Assembly: GCA_964342385.1 (NCBI GenBank)
Contig: CAYFGP010000001.1
Location: forward strand, 1 to 64,000
DNA: 64,000 bases
Direction of reading: 5' to 3'
From: Oceanospirillum sp964342385
GTDB lineage: Bacteria; Pseudomonadota; Gammaproteobacteria; Pseudomonadales; Halomonadaceae
Below, piece after piece: positions 25,611 to 34,302 of the stretch. A program made the translations under genes and the position numbers. How positions within the stretch are numbered: position 1 is the stretch's first letter; the number at the start of each line of letters is the position of its first letter. The notes under the pieces are model-generated. The model saw only the letters and a program-made list of their open reading frames with translations, was not told where the DNA came from and did not search any database.

Positions 25611-25680
25611 TACTGTATAAAACCTGTCGTCATACAGTATGCGGGATAAGCCACTGTATATTGAAAATATCAGCTGTATA
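25611..25680. promoter_or_regulatory. Cluster of LexA-half-site-like CTGTATA motifs upstream of topB
   Basis: CTGTATA occurs on the plus strand at 25613, 25654 and 25674, and an inverted copy (ATACAGTA) at 25632-25639. TACTGTAT (25611-25618) and ATACAGTA are a perfect inverted pair, but 13 bp apart instead of the 4 bp of a LexA site. The cluster ends 16 bp before the topB start. No normal LexA box is present. Confidence 0.5.
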
Positions 25681-25696
25681 CGGACCACAAGATCGT

Positions 25697-27739
25697 ATGA
25701 AACTCTATATTGCAGAAAAACCCAGTCTGGGCCGCGCTATCGCAGCGGTATTGCCCAAACCCCATAAAAAGCATGAGGGTTATATCGAAACCGGACAGGG
25801 TGATTGTGTCAGCTGGTGTATTGGCCACCTGTTAGAGCAAGCCGATCCTGAAGCCTATGATCCGGTGTTGAAGAAGTGGCAACTGGATAAACTGCCCATT
25901 ATTCCCGACCAGTGGCAGTTAGAGCCTAAAAGCCAAACCCGCAAACAACTCACCGTACTGCGCAAGTTAGTAAAACAAGCCAGTATCCTGGTTAATGCCG
26001 GTGACCCGGATCGCGAAGGACAGCTACTGGTCGACGAAGTCATCAGCTACCTGAAAACACCCGCCACTAAACGCAACAATACCCGTCGGGTACTGATCAG
26101 TGATTTAAACCCAGGTGCCGTTAAAAAAGCGCTGAATAACGAACGTAGCAATCGTGACTTTATTCCTCTGGCCACTTCGGCTCTCGCTCGCAGTCGTGCG
26201 GATTGGCTCTATGGCATCAATCTCACCCGAGCTTACACTCTTAAAGGACAGCAAGCGGGTTACAAAGGTGTGCTCTCGGTAGGCCGGGTGCAAACACCTG
26301 TTTTGGGTCTGGTGGTACGCCGTGACGAAGAGATCAAAAACTTCCAACCAAAGAACTTCTACGAAGTGCTCGCCCATCTGCATACCGATGCATCCGGGAA
26401 AAATAACCATAGCTTTACTGCAGAATGGCAACCCAGCGATGCCTGTGCCCCTCATATGGATGAAGAAGGTCGGGTACTGAATAAAAAGCTGGCCGAACAT
26501 GTTGTACAACGTATTTTTGAACAACCGGCAACTGTGGTCGACGTTGAACAACAAAGCAAAAGAGAGTCACCACCCCTGCCCTTTAACCTGTCACAGCTGC
26601 AGATCGCCGCAAACAAGCGTTTCGGCTTCTCAGCACAACAGGTACTGGATCTGTGTCAGGCGCTGTATGAAAGACACAACCTGATCACCTACCCCAGATC
26701 CGACAGTCGCCATCTGCCCAAGGATCAGCTGAAAGACGCCCCCTCAGTGATCAGCGCCATCCAAAACACGGCGGATAATCTGCGCCAGGGTGCAACAGAA
26801 GCGGATCAGAAACTGGTCAGCAAAGCCTGGAATGACAGCAAGGTGGATGCTCACCATGCCATTATCCCGACGACCAAAAACATGGATAGTGGCCGCTTAG
26901 CCAATGATGAACGCAAACTGTATGAACTGATCGCCCGGCAGTATCTGGCGCAGTTTTATCCCGCTTATCGCTATAACACCCAACAGATCAGCTTTGATAT
27001 TGCCGGTGGTTTGTTTATCGCCAAAGCTCGGCAGAATATCGATCTGGGTTGGAAAAAGCTGTTTGAGCAGGAACCCGATGAACAACATCTACCTGCTCTG
27101 AAAAAGGGCGATGTGTTGCACTGTAGCCATGGTGAGCTGCTGGAAAAACAAACCCAGCCACCCAAACACTTTACCGATGCGACCCTACTCTCTGCTATGA
27201 CAGGCATCGCCCGTTATGTAAAAGATAAAAGCATTAAAAAGATTCTGAAGGATACCGATGGCCTGGGTACCGAAGCCACCCGTGCAGGCATTATCGAATT
27301 GCTATTTAAACGCGGCTTTTTACAGCGCCAGAACAAGCTGATTCTTTCCACTCCAGCGGGTCAGGCCCTGATTAACAACCTGCCGGAATCTGCCACCCTG
27401 CCCGATATGACGGCTCACTGGGAATCCATGTTGGAAAACATCAGTCAGAAGGCACTGAAATACGATGATTTTATGCTGCCCATGCAGCAGCAACTTAACA
27501 GCATGATAGAGCAGGCAAAAATCGCCCAGATGTCTGGTTTGTCAGGCCTGGAAAATAAGGGTGCATTTAAGAAGAAAAGACGCAGTTCAGGCAAACGAGG
27601 CAGCTATTCGTTGACAAGTAAAAGCGGCAGTTCCGGTTATAAAAAGACAGGCAGTAAAACTGGGACAAGCAAGACTGGTTCGAATCGAACAAAAACCAGT
27701 ACGACAAAAACCAGCACCAGAAAAAGAAGTACAGGCTGA
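25697..27739 (+). CDS. topB: DNA topoisomerase III
   Basis: A type IA topoisomerase of 680 residues. It starts MKLYIAEKPSLGRAIAAVLP, the Toprim domain, as in E. coli TopB; a TTG start 36 bp upstream is rejected. DPDREG is the metal site, and the catalytic Tyr is in NLITYPRSDSRHLP (near residue 335). It relaxes negative supercoils and decatenates daughter chromosomes. The C-terminus lacks zinc fingers and instead ends in a basic Lys/Thr/Ser/Gly tail of about 70 residues, partly made of six 15-bp repeat units (27641-27730). It is divergent from recA. Confidence 0.96.
   Translation: MKLYIAEKPSLGRAIAAVLPKPHKKHEGYIETGQGDCVSWCIGHLLEQADPEAYDPVLKKWQLDKLPIIPDQWQLEPKSQTRKQLTVLRKLVKQASILVNAGDPDREGQLLVDEVISYLKTPATKRNNTRRVLISDLNPGAVKKALNNERSNRDFIPLATSALARSRADWLYGINLTRAYTLKGQQAGYKGVLSVGRVQTPVLGLVVRRDEEIKNFQPKNFYEVLAHLHTDASGKNNHSFTAEWQPSDACAPHMDEEGRVLNKKLAEHVVQRIFEQPATVVDVEQQSKRESPPLPFNLSQLQIAANKRFGFSAQQVLDLCQALYERHNLITYPRSDSRHLPKDQLKDAPSVISAIQNTADNLRQGATEADQKLVSKAWNDSKVDAHHAIIPTTKNMDSGRLANDERKLYELIARQYLAQFYPAYRYNTQQISFDIAGGLFIAKARQNIDLGWKKLFEQEPDEQHLPALKKGDVLHCSHGELLEKQTQPPKHFTDATLLSAMTGIARYVKDKSIKKILKDTDGLGTEATRAGIIELLFKRGFLQRQNKLILSTPAGQALINNLPESATLPDMTAHWESMLENISQKALKYDDFMLPMQQQLNSMIEQAKIAQMSGLSGLENKGAFKKKRRSSGKRGSYSLTSKSGSSGYKKTGSKTGTSKTGSNRTKTSTTKTSTRKRSTG
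27641..27730 (+). repeat. 15-bp tandem repeat encoding the TopB basic tail
   Basis: Six in-frame 15-bp units at 27641, 27656, 27671, 27686, 27701 and 27716. Pentads such as KTGTS, RTKTS and TTKTS have Lys, Thr and Ser at fixed positions. The tail probably binds DNA nonspecifically. Confidence 0.85.
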
Positions 27740-27760
27740 ATTAAAGCATTTGAGAGGATA

Positions 27761-27789
27761 AAAAAAGCGAGCCGACACGCGGGCTCGCT
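27761..27789 (-). terminator. Rho-independent terminator facing the minus strand
   Basis: AGCGAGCC/GGCTCGCT stem with an 8-nt loop, followed in the minus direction by seven U. It is the only good terminator for the transport operon whose last gene ends at 28113, and it also lies 22 bp after the topB stop on the opposite strand, where no U tract follows. Confidence 0.75.
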
Positions 27790-28068
27790 AATTCTGTTCG
27801 TAAGATTATCTCTGTCGCGAGAGCTACCAGAGAAAATTTCAAACCAAGTTCACTCCAAATGGCGAAGAACCGCTCGCATTTCCATCCGACCTTATCAACA
27901 CCTCTCACAGATAAAGTGTCTTTAGGCCCTCAAAAATGCTAACCGTCATTCAAGAAGTGTTAGCGAAAGCTTCAGGTAGAAGCTGAGAGGTCATGCTCGA
28001 CGCTTGAGCATCATAAACCCGAGGGTCAGGTTTATTCGGTGTCCTCATACCGAGGTAAAACGTTTGCA

Positions 28069-28089
28069 GTGCGGCTGAATCAGCCGCAC
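28069..28089 (-). terminator. Stable hairpin just after the RidA-like gene
   Basis: GTGCGGCTG / CAGCCGCAC, a perfect 9-bp stem with a 3-nt loop, 24 bp past the stop codon. No U tract follows, so it may protect the mRNA 3' end rather than terminate. Confidence 0.55.
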
Positions 28090-28112
28090 GGACAGATTGA
28101 ATTGCTATTAAC

Positions 28113-28517
28113 TCAGGCTGCTTTGTCTTCAGTTGTCGTTTCTTCTGGAACGACGGCATAAGCCACGATTTCACACAGCATCTCTTCACGAGCCAGACCG
28201 GCAACAATCATCGCTGCACGGTTTGGGTACGGAGCCTGGAAGTACTCGGCATACACCTTGTTAAACACAGGTAGCTGATCACGATCAGTGACATAGATAA
28301 GTACCTGAGTGACGTGATCCATCGTCAGGTCTGCAGCCTCGATAGTGTGCTGCAAATTATCCATGGTTTGACGCGCCTGAGCTTCAATGCCGCCGTCAAC
28401 CACTTTACCGTCCTGGTCGATGGGAATCTGAGCCGTGGACAGTTGGCCGTTAGCAATAACAGCCCATTCCAGCGGTGCTTTAGAGGCATAAAGTTCAGTT
28501 TTAACAGCTTGTTTCAT
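28113..28517 (-). CDS. RidA/YjgF-family protein
   Basis: A 134-residue member of the RidA (YjgF/YER057c/UK114) family, trimeric enzymes that hydrolyse reactive enamine/imine intermediates to ketoacids and ammonia. NGQLSTAQIPID, QARQTMDNLQHTIEAA and PYPNRAAMIVAGLAREEMLCEIVAYAV follow the family pattern; the canonical Arg of the active site is present in PNRAA. The ATG at 28517 is used. It differs from the housekeeping RidA (no strict IG/NG-YSQ motif), so it is one of the Rid subfamilies tied to a catabolic operon, here with a BCCT transporter and dipeptidase. Confidence 0.82.
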   Translation of the reverse strand: MKQAVKTELYASKAPLEWAVIANGQLSTAQIPIDQDGKVVDGGIEAQARQTMDNLQHTIEAADLTMDHVTQVLIYVTDRDQLPVFNKVYAEYFQAPYPNRAAMIVAGLAREEMLCEIVAYAVVPEETTTEDKAA

Positions 28518-28544
28518 TTTGACTATTTTCAATTAGTGTTAAAG

Positions 28545-28568
28545 AAACAGGCCACTTTCACGGCCTGT
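28545..28568 (-). terminator. Terminator-like hairpin between BCCT and RidA-like genes
   Basis: ACAGGCC/GGCCTGT stem (28547-28553 with 28562-28568), 8-nt loop, followed in the minus direction by UUUCUUU. A partial terminator here would make the RidA-like gene less expressed than the transporter. Confidence 0.6.
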
Positions 28569-28593
28569 AGAAGAGAGCAGCCTTTTAATAGGG

Positions 28594-30156
28594 CTACAGA
28601 CCTTGTTCGTCCGCCATTTTCTTGGCGATCTGAGGGGCATTCCACAGTGATGGCAGCAGTACCAGAGATACAGGTACAGCGGTGATCACAATAAAGGACT
28701 GCAGAGCAGAGATACCACCGGAGCCGATAGAGATCAGCAGCGCCGCAACCAAACCCATCATCACACCCCAGAACACACGGATACCCGACTGAGGATGATC
28801 AGTACCCGTCATTACCATGGATACCGCGTAGGTCATGGAGTCACCAGTCGTCGCTACAAAAATTGTAGTCAGAACCAGGAACAGTACAGAGATCAAAAAG
28901 CCCATTGGCAGCTGTTCGGTAATCGCCAGCAGTGCCGCAGGCAGGTTAAAGCCGGTAAATGGACCCGAGATCACACCCGGATTTTCCAGCTCAAAGGCCA
29001 GACCACTACCACCGACGATGGTGAACCAGAAGCAAGTAATTACAGGTGCTACCACAGAGATCAGCAGGATCATTTCACGGATGGTGCGACCACGGGAGAT
29101 ACGAGCCACAAACATCGCCATCAGCGGGCCATAACCCAGGAACCAACCCCAGAAGAATACGGTCCACCAGTCCAGCCAACCTGGGTTAGCACGGAAGGTT
29201 GCCATAGGGATAAACTGATCCAGGTAGATACCAAACGAGTGCAGGTAGCTATCAAAGATAAAGGCAGTAGGACCAAACAGCAGGATAAAGGCCATCAGTA
29301 CTACAGCTAGAATCACGTTAGCACTACTCAGCAGCTGAATACCTTTGGTCACACCACTCACAGCAGACAAGGTGTAGATAGCAATCAGGCCCATCAGGAT
29401 GGTTACCTGAGTAGCATACACATCAGGAATACCAAACAGTTTTTCCAGACCGAAGCTCACCTGCAGGCCCAGGAAACCGATAGGACCTACGGTACCTGCC
29501 ACTACCGCCAGTACACAGGAAGCATCAACGATGGCACCCAGAGGGCCTTTCATTACTTTGTCGCCAAATACTGGGTATAGCAGAGTACGCGGCTTCAGCG
29601 GCATACCTTTTTCATAGTGCAGGTACATAAAGACCACACCGGTCAGACTGCCCAAAATCGCCCACGCCAGGAAGCCCCAGTGCATAAAGCTCTGTGCCAG
29701 CGCGTTATAAGCCGCTTGTACCGTACCGGTCTCACCGCCAAACAGAGGTGGTGGAGAAGTGAAGTGCGCCATCGGCTCAGCAGCCGCCCAGAACACACCG
29801 CCACCGGCCAGCAGAGTACACATGATCACGGAGATCCATTTAAAGGTACTCATCTCAGGGGCCTTCAGGCCACCCAGTACTACAGAACCGGTACGACCGA
29901 TAGCCAGGAACAGACCGATAATAAAGGTCAGCAGCAACAGCACCTGCCAGTAGGCACCAAAGAATTTAGTCGAGGTGGCAAAGCCGGTATTCACCCAGCC
30001 CGATACCATCTTGATGTCATATAAAGCAAAAGCAGCAAACAGTACCAGCACGCCACCGCTGATCAGAAAGACGGGGATATCGACACCGTCAAAAAATTTG
30101 CCTTTATTCATAACAGCCTCATCTGCGTTTGCAGAGGCCAGGGTTGTATCATTCAT
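28594..30156 (-). CDS. BCCT-family transporter (betaine/carnitine/choline type)
   Basis: A 520-residue secondary transporter with 12 predicted membrane helices. Family motifs: AAAEPMAHFTSPPP near residue 125 and WTVFFWGWFLGYGPLMAMFVARISRGRT, containing the tryptophan box and the RISRGRT loop. BCCT carriers import quaternary amines (betaine, choline, carnitine, DMSP) with Na+ or H+. It lacks the long charged C-terminal osmosensor extension of BetP-like members and ends soon after the last helix, which favours a nutritional rather than osmotic role. Upstream lie the dipeptidase and aldehyde dehydrogenase on the same strand. Confidence 0.92.
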   Translation of the reverse strand: MNDTTLASANADEAVMNKGKFFDGVDIPVFLISGGVLVLFAAFALYDIKMVSGWVNTGFATSTKFFGAYWQVLLLLTFIIGLFLAIGRTGSVVLGGLKAPEMSTFKWISVIMCTLLAGGGVFWAAAEPMAHFTSPPPLFGGETGTVQAAYNALAQSFMHWGFLAWAILGSLTGVVFMYLHYEKGMPLKPRTLLYPVFGDKVMKGPLGAIVDASCVLAVVAGTVGPIGFLGLQVSFGLEKLFGIPDVYATQVTILMGLIAIYTLSAVSGVTKGIQLLSSANVILAVVLMAFILLFGPTAFIFDSYLHSFGIYLDQFIPMATFRANPGWLDWWTVFFWGWFLGYGPLMAMFVARISRGRTIREMILLISVVAPVITCFWFTIVGGSGLAFELENPGVISGPFTGFNLPAALLAITEQLPMGFLISVLFLVLTTIFVATTGDSMTYAVSMVMTGTDHPQSGIRVFWGVMMGLVAALLISIGSGGISALQSFIVITAVPVSLVLLPSLWNAPQIAKKMADEQGL

Positions 30157-30270
30157 TATAAGTCTCCTGATGTCTTTTATTTTTGTACGCTATCAGGGCT
30201 CTTAAGCCAGATTTTCACAGACTGAAAAATGACGATTTCAGGGTCAAAATCGCTGTCTTTCGGCCAATTT

Positions 30271-30358
30271 TCCGGTTTACAGGCACAACTTACCCGTAAA
30301 CCGGACACAGCGGGTCTCAAATCACGCTTGATCAAATGGGATTTGAAAAAGCGTGATT
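30271..30358 (-). other. Two strong intercistronic hairpins between dipeptidase and BCCT genes
   Basis: First: TCCGGTTTAC with GTAAACCGGA (10 bp, loop 15). Second: AATCACGCTT with AAGCGTGATT (30320-30329 / 30349-30358) enclosing an inner TCAAAT/ATTTGA stem, in effect one long hairpin 18 bp past the dipeptidase stop. Neither has a U tract, so RNA processing or stability control is more likely than termination. Confidence 0.7.
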
Positions 30359-30375
30359 AGAAAATTACCGTGGGT

Positions 30376-31395
30376 TTATTCTGGTTTTAGAGCATCATCA
30401 AGGAAGTTCAGCCAGTTCAAGCCCATCACTTTAGCTACCTCTTCAGGGCTAAAGCCCCGCGCCAGCAGACCGTTGGTGATATTTGGGAAGTCACGGCTGT
30501 CCTGGAACCAGGACAATGGACGTGGCCAGTCCGCATTGGACTTAGAACCTTCACCATAATCCATCTCTTTTGACCAGCGACCGTTACGCATCCACTCCAG
30601 TACAGACAGTGGTTGATCCTGGCATAGATCGGTACCGATACCGATACGATCAATACCCATCAGATCAGCAGTGCTGGCCACCATGTCGCAAAACTCATCC
30701 AGTGTGCAATCCGGGCCATTTTTCAGGTGGAACGGATACAGGCTGAAGCCCAGTAAGCCACCGGATTCGCCCAGCGCCTTCAGTACCGTATCGGACTTAT
30801 TGCGCTTGGCGGCGTGGAAACTGGTTGGGTTGGCGTGCGAGATCACAATAGGACGTTCAGAAATCTCAATAGCGTCCAGTGTGCTGCGCTCACCGCTGTG
30901 GCTCATATCCACCACCATACCGACCCGGTTCATCTCTTTAATCGCCTGGCGACCAAAGCGAGTGACACCACTGTCCTCAGCTTCGTAACAACCACAAGCC
31001 AGCAGGCTCTGGTTGTTATAGGTCAGCTGCATAATCATCAGGTTCAGCTCGCGCATCACCTCGATCATGCCGATATCATCTTCAATCGGCGAACAGTTCT
31101 GGGCACCAAACATGATGCCCACCTTGCCCAGTTCTTTAGCGCGACGGATATCCGCCGCACTTCTGACCGGCATAATCAGATCACTGTTATGCTCAAAGTG
31201 GCGGTTCCACTCTGAGATACGCAGCAGGGTTTCACGAATCTGTTCGTGGTAGACGATGGTGACATGCACCATGGTCACACCACCTTCGCGCAGTTGTTCA
31301 AAGATCGTGCGATTCCAGTTGGAATACTGCAGACCGTCAATCACTATCAGATCGTTATGCAGCGCGTTATTGTTTGAATTCTGCTGTGTCGTCAT
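30376..31395 (-). CDS. Atypical membrane-dipeptidase (PF01244) family hydrolase
   Basis: A 339-residue amidohydrolase-superfamily protein of the renal dipeptidase family. His ligands are seen in VVDMSHSG and VISHANP, and the Asp in GIGTDL. The usual N-terminal HxD zinc pair (DGHxD) is replaced by DGLQYSNWNR. From memory the same replacement occurs in the Pseudomonas dipeptidase PA5396, encoded next to dimethylglycine genes. No signal peptide, so cytoplasmic. The physiological substrate is unknown; with a BCCT carrier and an aldehyde dehydrogenase it may act on an amine- or betaine-derived compound. Confidence 0.85.
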   Translation of the reverse strand: MTTQQNSNNNALHNDLIVIDGLQYSNWNRTIFEQLREGGVTMVHVTIVYHEQIRETLLRISEWNRHFEHNSDLIMPVRSAADIRRAKELGKVGIMFGAQNCSPIEDDIGMIEVMRELNLMIMQLTYNNQSLLACGCYEAEDSGVTRFGRQAIKEMNRVGMVVDMSHSGERSTLDAIEISERPIVISHANPTSFHAAKRNKSDTVLKALGESGGLLGFSLYPFHLKNGPDCTLDEFCDMVASTADLMGIDRIGIGTDLCQDQPLSVLEWMRNGRWSKEMDYGEGSKSNADWPRPLSWFQDSRDFPNITNGLLARGFSPEEVAKVMGLNWLNFLDDALKPE

Positions 31396-31410
31396 AAGAC
31401 CTGCTCCCGG

Positions 31411-32877
31411 TTATGGGCGGATGTAAGTCGTTTTTACAACGGTGTAGAATTCCTTGGCGTAGGTGCCTTGTTCACGTGGACCGAAGCTGGAATCTTTACG
31501 GCCACCGAATGGAACGTGGTAGTCAGTACCCGCCGTTGGCAGGTTCACCATGACACAACCGGTCTTCGCATTACGCTTAAAGTCAGAGGCGTACTTCAGA
31601 GATTCTGTGCAGATACCACCGGTCAGACCGAAGTTAGTGTCATTCAGAGTCGCCAGTGCTTCGTCGTAATCTTTCACCTTGATCACACAGGCGATCGGCG
31701 CAAAAGCTTCTTCACGGTTGATGGTCATCTGATTAGTGGTTTCGGTGAACAGCGCAGGCTGCATGTAGTAGCCTTCGGTATCTTCGTTCAGTACTTCACC
31801 GCCATATACCAGCTTGCCGCCTTCTTTCTTAGCCAGCTCCAGGTAAGCCAGGTTCTGTTCCATCTGACGGGCGTCAGCTACCGCACCAATATGAACGCCT
31901 TCTTTCAGCGGGTGACCAATCACCAGCTTCTTCATGCGCTCAACAACGGCTTCAACAAAACGATCATGGATGCCTTCGGTCACGATCAGACGGGAAGACG
32001 CTGTACATTTCTGACCGGTACCACCAAAGGCACCATTAACCGCACACTCAACGGCGTTATCCAGATCCGCATCGTCCAGTACCACCAGAGCGTTCTTAGA
32101 ACCCATCTCCAGCTGGCATTTCACCAGATTTACCGCAGTGGCTGCCGCTACTTTACGACCGGTTTCCAGAGAACCGGTGAAGGTCAGTGCGTTGATGCCG
32201 CGGGAATTGATCATCACATCACCCACTTCAGCACCCGGACCCATAACCAGGTTCAGCGTGCCTGCTGGCAGATTTTGACGAGAGATAATTTCGGTCAGTG
32301 CCCAGGCAGAAGCCGGTACTTGATTCGCAGGTTTCCAAACTACAGCGTTACCAAACGCCAGTGCCGGAGCAATTTTCCAAGCGCCTGTGGCCGTCGGGAA
32401 GTTCCACGGCGTGATGATACCGACAACACCCACTGGCTCACGGCGGGTTTCAATTTCGATACCAGGACGTACTGATTCAGCGGTTTCACCCATCTGACGC
32501 AGGACTTCTGCCGCGTAGTAGTGGAAGAACTGACCGGAGCGATACGTTTCACCGACACCTTCCGCCAGGGTTTTACCTTCTTCACGAGCCAGAATCTCAC
32601 CCAGTTCATCTTTACGGGCGATCAGTTCATCACCGATGGCCATCAGAACTGAGTAACGCTGTTCCAGACCACTCTTGGCCCATTCAATCTGACCTTGTTC
32701 AGCAGCGGCGATAGCGGCTTCAGTTTGCGCTTTATCTGCCTGAGCGTAATGACCAATCACATCGCTGGTATCTGCAGGGCTGATGTTGGCAACACTACCT
32801 TTATTGCCTTCTACCCACTCACCACCAATATAGTTACGGAAAACTTGATCAGACCCAGTGTTTGTATTTGTTGTCAT
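31411..32877 (-). CDS. NAD(P)-dependent aldehyde dehydrogenase (KGSADH-like)
   Basis: A 488-residue aldehyde dehydrogenase. The oxyanion Asn is in TPWNFPTA, the general-base Glu in QLEMGSKN, and the catalytic Cys in GGTGQKCTASSR. The C-terminus (FGGRKDSSFGPREQG) is of the alpha-ketoglutarate-semialdehyde / 2,5-dioxovalerate dehydrogenase subgroup, which acts in hydroxyproline and sugar-acid breakdown; the substrate here is not proven. It has a GAGAGG ribosome site and is the first gene of a four-gene minus operon, divergent from a LysR regulator. Confidence 0.88.
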   Translation of the reverse strand: MTTNTNTGSDQVFRNYIGGEWVEGNKGSVANISPADTSDVIGHYAQADKAQTEAAIAAAEQGQIEWAKSGLEQRYSVLMAIGDELIARKDELGEILAREEGKTLAEGVGETYRSGQFFHYYAAEVLRQMGETAESVRPGIEIETRREPVGVVGIITPWNFPTATGAWKIAPALAFGNAVVWKPANQVPASAWALTEIISRQNLPAGTLNLVMGPGAEVGDVMINSRGINALTFTGSLETGRKVAAATAVNLVKCQLEMGSKNALVVLDDADLDNAVECAVNGAFGGTGQKCTASSRLIVTEGIHDRFVEAVVERMKKLVIGHPLKEGVHIGAVADARQMEQNLAYLELAKKEGGKLVYGGEVLNEDTEGYYMQPALFTETTNQMTINREEAFAPIACVIKVKDYDEALATLNDTNFGLTGGICTESLKYASDFKRNAKTGCVMVNLPTAGTDYHVPFGGRKDSSFGPREQGTYAKEFYTVVKTTYIRP

Positions 32878-33151
32878 AACGCTACCTCTCTTAAATCGTT
32901 GTTTGCATCTTAGGCCCAGGCATCTAATAATAAAAATTAATAAATAATATTCGTTGATAAGTTTTCCTTACCAAAGAAAATCGCTTAACAGGCAAACCAT
33001 AAAAAAGGTGAGGATAATCAAGCATCAAGCGCTGTGAAGGCCTTTATTTATCAGGCCTTGAGATGCATCGACAGAGCGTTGAAAGAACGAGAATAGAGCT
33101 TGAATAGGGTCTTAACGGGCTTGTGATCAGAGAGAACCGAGGAAAAAAGCG
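32878..33151. promoter_or_regulatory. Divergent promoter region between aldehyde dehydrogenase operon and LysR gene
   Basis: 274 bp, very AT-rich at 32925-32955 (AATAATAAAAATTAATAAAT). Standard layout for a LysR protein controlling the divergent operon and itself. No unambiguous T-N11-A box could be singled out. Confidence 0.5.
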
Positions 33152-34051
33152 ATGTTACCAGAACTGAAAATCACCCAACTGCGCCATTTTGTCTGGGTAG
33201 CAGAGCTAAAAGGTTTCCACGCTGCTGCTGAAAAAGCCCACCGCACGCAACCAGCCATCTCACTATCGATTCGGGACCTGGAAAACAAACTGGGTGAAGG
33301 CCTGTTTGAAAAGCGCAATGCTAAAACCGCAAAAACAGAGCTGACACCTTTTGGTCGCTACTTTTTACCTAAGGCCAAAGAGCTGATCGCCCACCATGAT
33401 CGTGTGGCAGAAGATATGACGCTACTGGCGGAACATAAAACCGGCCATCTGCGTATCGCCTCGGTACCCTCTATTGCCACCCGTATTCTGCCGGAGCTGT
33501 TGCTGCAGTTTGTCGCCGATGCCCCAGATCTGCATATCAGTTTCTTTGATGGCAATTCAGATGCCGTCATCAAGATGGTCGAAAGTCAGGAAGTAGATTT
33601 TGGTATCGCCAGCCTGTTCCATGAAGAGGAACATACCGATAAAAGCTTTACCCCGATCTGGGATGACCAGATTGGCGTGGTGTGCCCCGTCGACCACCCT
33701 ATTGCCGAGTTAGATGAGATCCATTGGGAAGAACTAACGCAGTACCGTTTAATCGGTAATGGTACCTCGCGTATCTTGGAAGACACAGAAGCTAGTCCAC
33801 TGTTAGGTCAGTCTCAGTTCTATATCTCGAATATGATTTCACTGATTGCCATGTTGGAAGCGGGCTTCGGTATTACCACCCTGCCTTGGTATGCGGTACC
33901 TAAAGACAGCCAGAAGTTAACCTTTGTGCCGTTAAGTAGCCCTAAGGTGATTCGTCATATTGGTATTGTGCAAATGAATAACAAATCCCTATCACCACCG
34001 GCCGAGGCTTTGGTGGAGTTTATTAAGCAGCAGAGCGAAAAAGAACATTAA
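33152..34051 (+). CDS. LysR-family transcriptional regulator
   Basis: A 299-residue regulator. The N-terminal winged helix-turn-helix spans about residues 9-66 (FVWVAELKGFHAAAEKAHRT, QPAISLSIRDLENKLG), followed by a periplasmic-binding-protein-like effector domain (HLRIASVPSIATRILPELL onward). Preceded by CGAGGAA. By position it most likely responds to the substrate of the dehydrogenase-dipeptidase-BCCT operon. Its 3' end overlaps the convergent toxin gene by 4 bp. Confidence 0.92.
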   Translation: MLPELKITQLRHFVWVAELKGFHAAAEKAHRTQPAISLSIRDLENKLGEGLFEKRNAKTAKTELTPFGRYFLPKAKELIAHHDRVAEDMTLLAEHKTGHLRIASVPSIATRILPELLLQFVADAPDLHISFFDGNSDAVIKMVESQEVDFGIASLFHEEEHTDKSFTPIWDDQIGVVCPVDHPIAELDEIHWEELTQYRLIGNGTSRILEDTEASPLLGQSQFYISNMISLIAMLEAGFGITTLPWYAVPKDSQKLTFVPLSSPKVIRHIGIVQMNNKSLSPPAEALVEFIKQQSEKEH

Positions 34052-34302
34052 TAGTGATAACGACACTGAACAATCACCAGTGCATTATCAGTCACCTTAT
34101 AGACAATACGGTGCTCTCTATCGATTCTGCGGGACCAGTAACCGGACCAATTATGTTTTAAGGGTTCTGGATCCCCGAGTCCCTCAAAAGGATGACGCTG
34201 GATATCCTTAATCAGAGTATTGATACGCTTCAGCGTCTTTTTATCCGTTTGCTGCCAATAGAGGTAATCTTCCCAGGCAGTCTTGGCCCAGGAAATAATC
34301 AT
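34048..34302 (-). CDS. yoeB: Toxin YoeB (mRNA endonuclease)
   Basis: An 84-residue toxin of the YoeB/Txe family, a RelE-fold ribosome-dependent mRNA interferase. Typical residues: WAKTAWEDYLYWQQTDKK at the start, HPFEGLGDPEPLKHN in the middle, and the catalytic C-terminal segment RIDREHRIVYKV with CRYHY at the very end (Glu, Arg, His and Tyr). It overlaps the antitoxin gene by 4 bp (ATGA), so translation is coupled. Confidence 0.95.
   Translation of the reverse strand: MIISWAKTAWEDYLYWQQTDKKTLKRINTLIKDIQRHPFEGLGDPEPLKHNWSGYWSRRIDREHRIVYKVTDNALVIVQCRYHY

Larger units (their letters stand above)
27740..28112. other. Intergenic region topB / ridA-like with two hairpins
   Basis: 373 bp between convergent topB and the RidA-like gene. 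It contains the 28069-28089 hairpin and the 27761-27789 terminator and otherwise no conserved gene. A short open frame on the minus strand (27950-28207) overlaps the RidA-like gene and has no coding character. Confidence 0.5.

Noticed and set aside
27950..28207. An 85-codon minus-strand frame overlapping the end of the RidA-like gene
   Set aside because: It overlaps a good gene in another frame, has no family resemblance, and runs through a stable hairpin.
31468..32475. A 335-codon open frame antisense to the aldehyde dehydrogenase
   Set aside because: Its composition (His, Thr, Gln-rich) is that of an antisense shadow of a GC-biased gene; no start signal.
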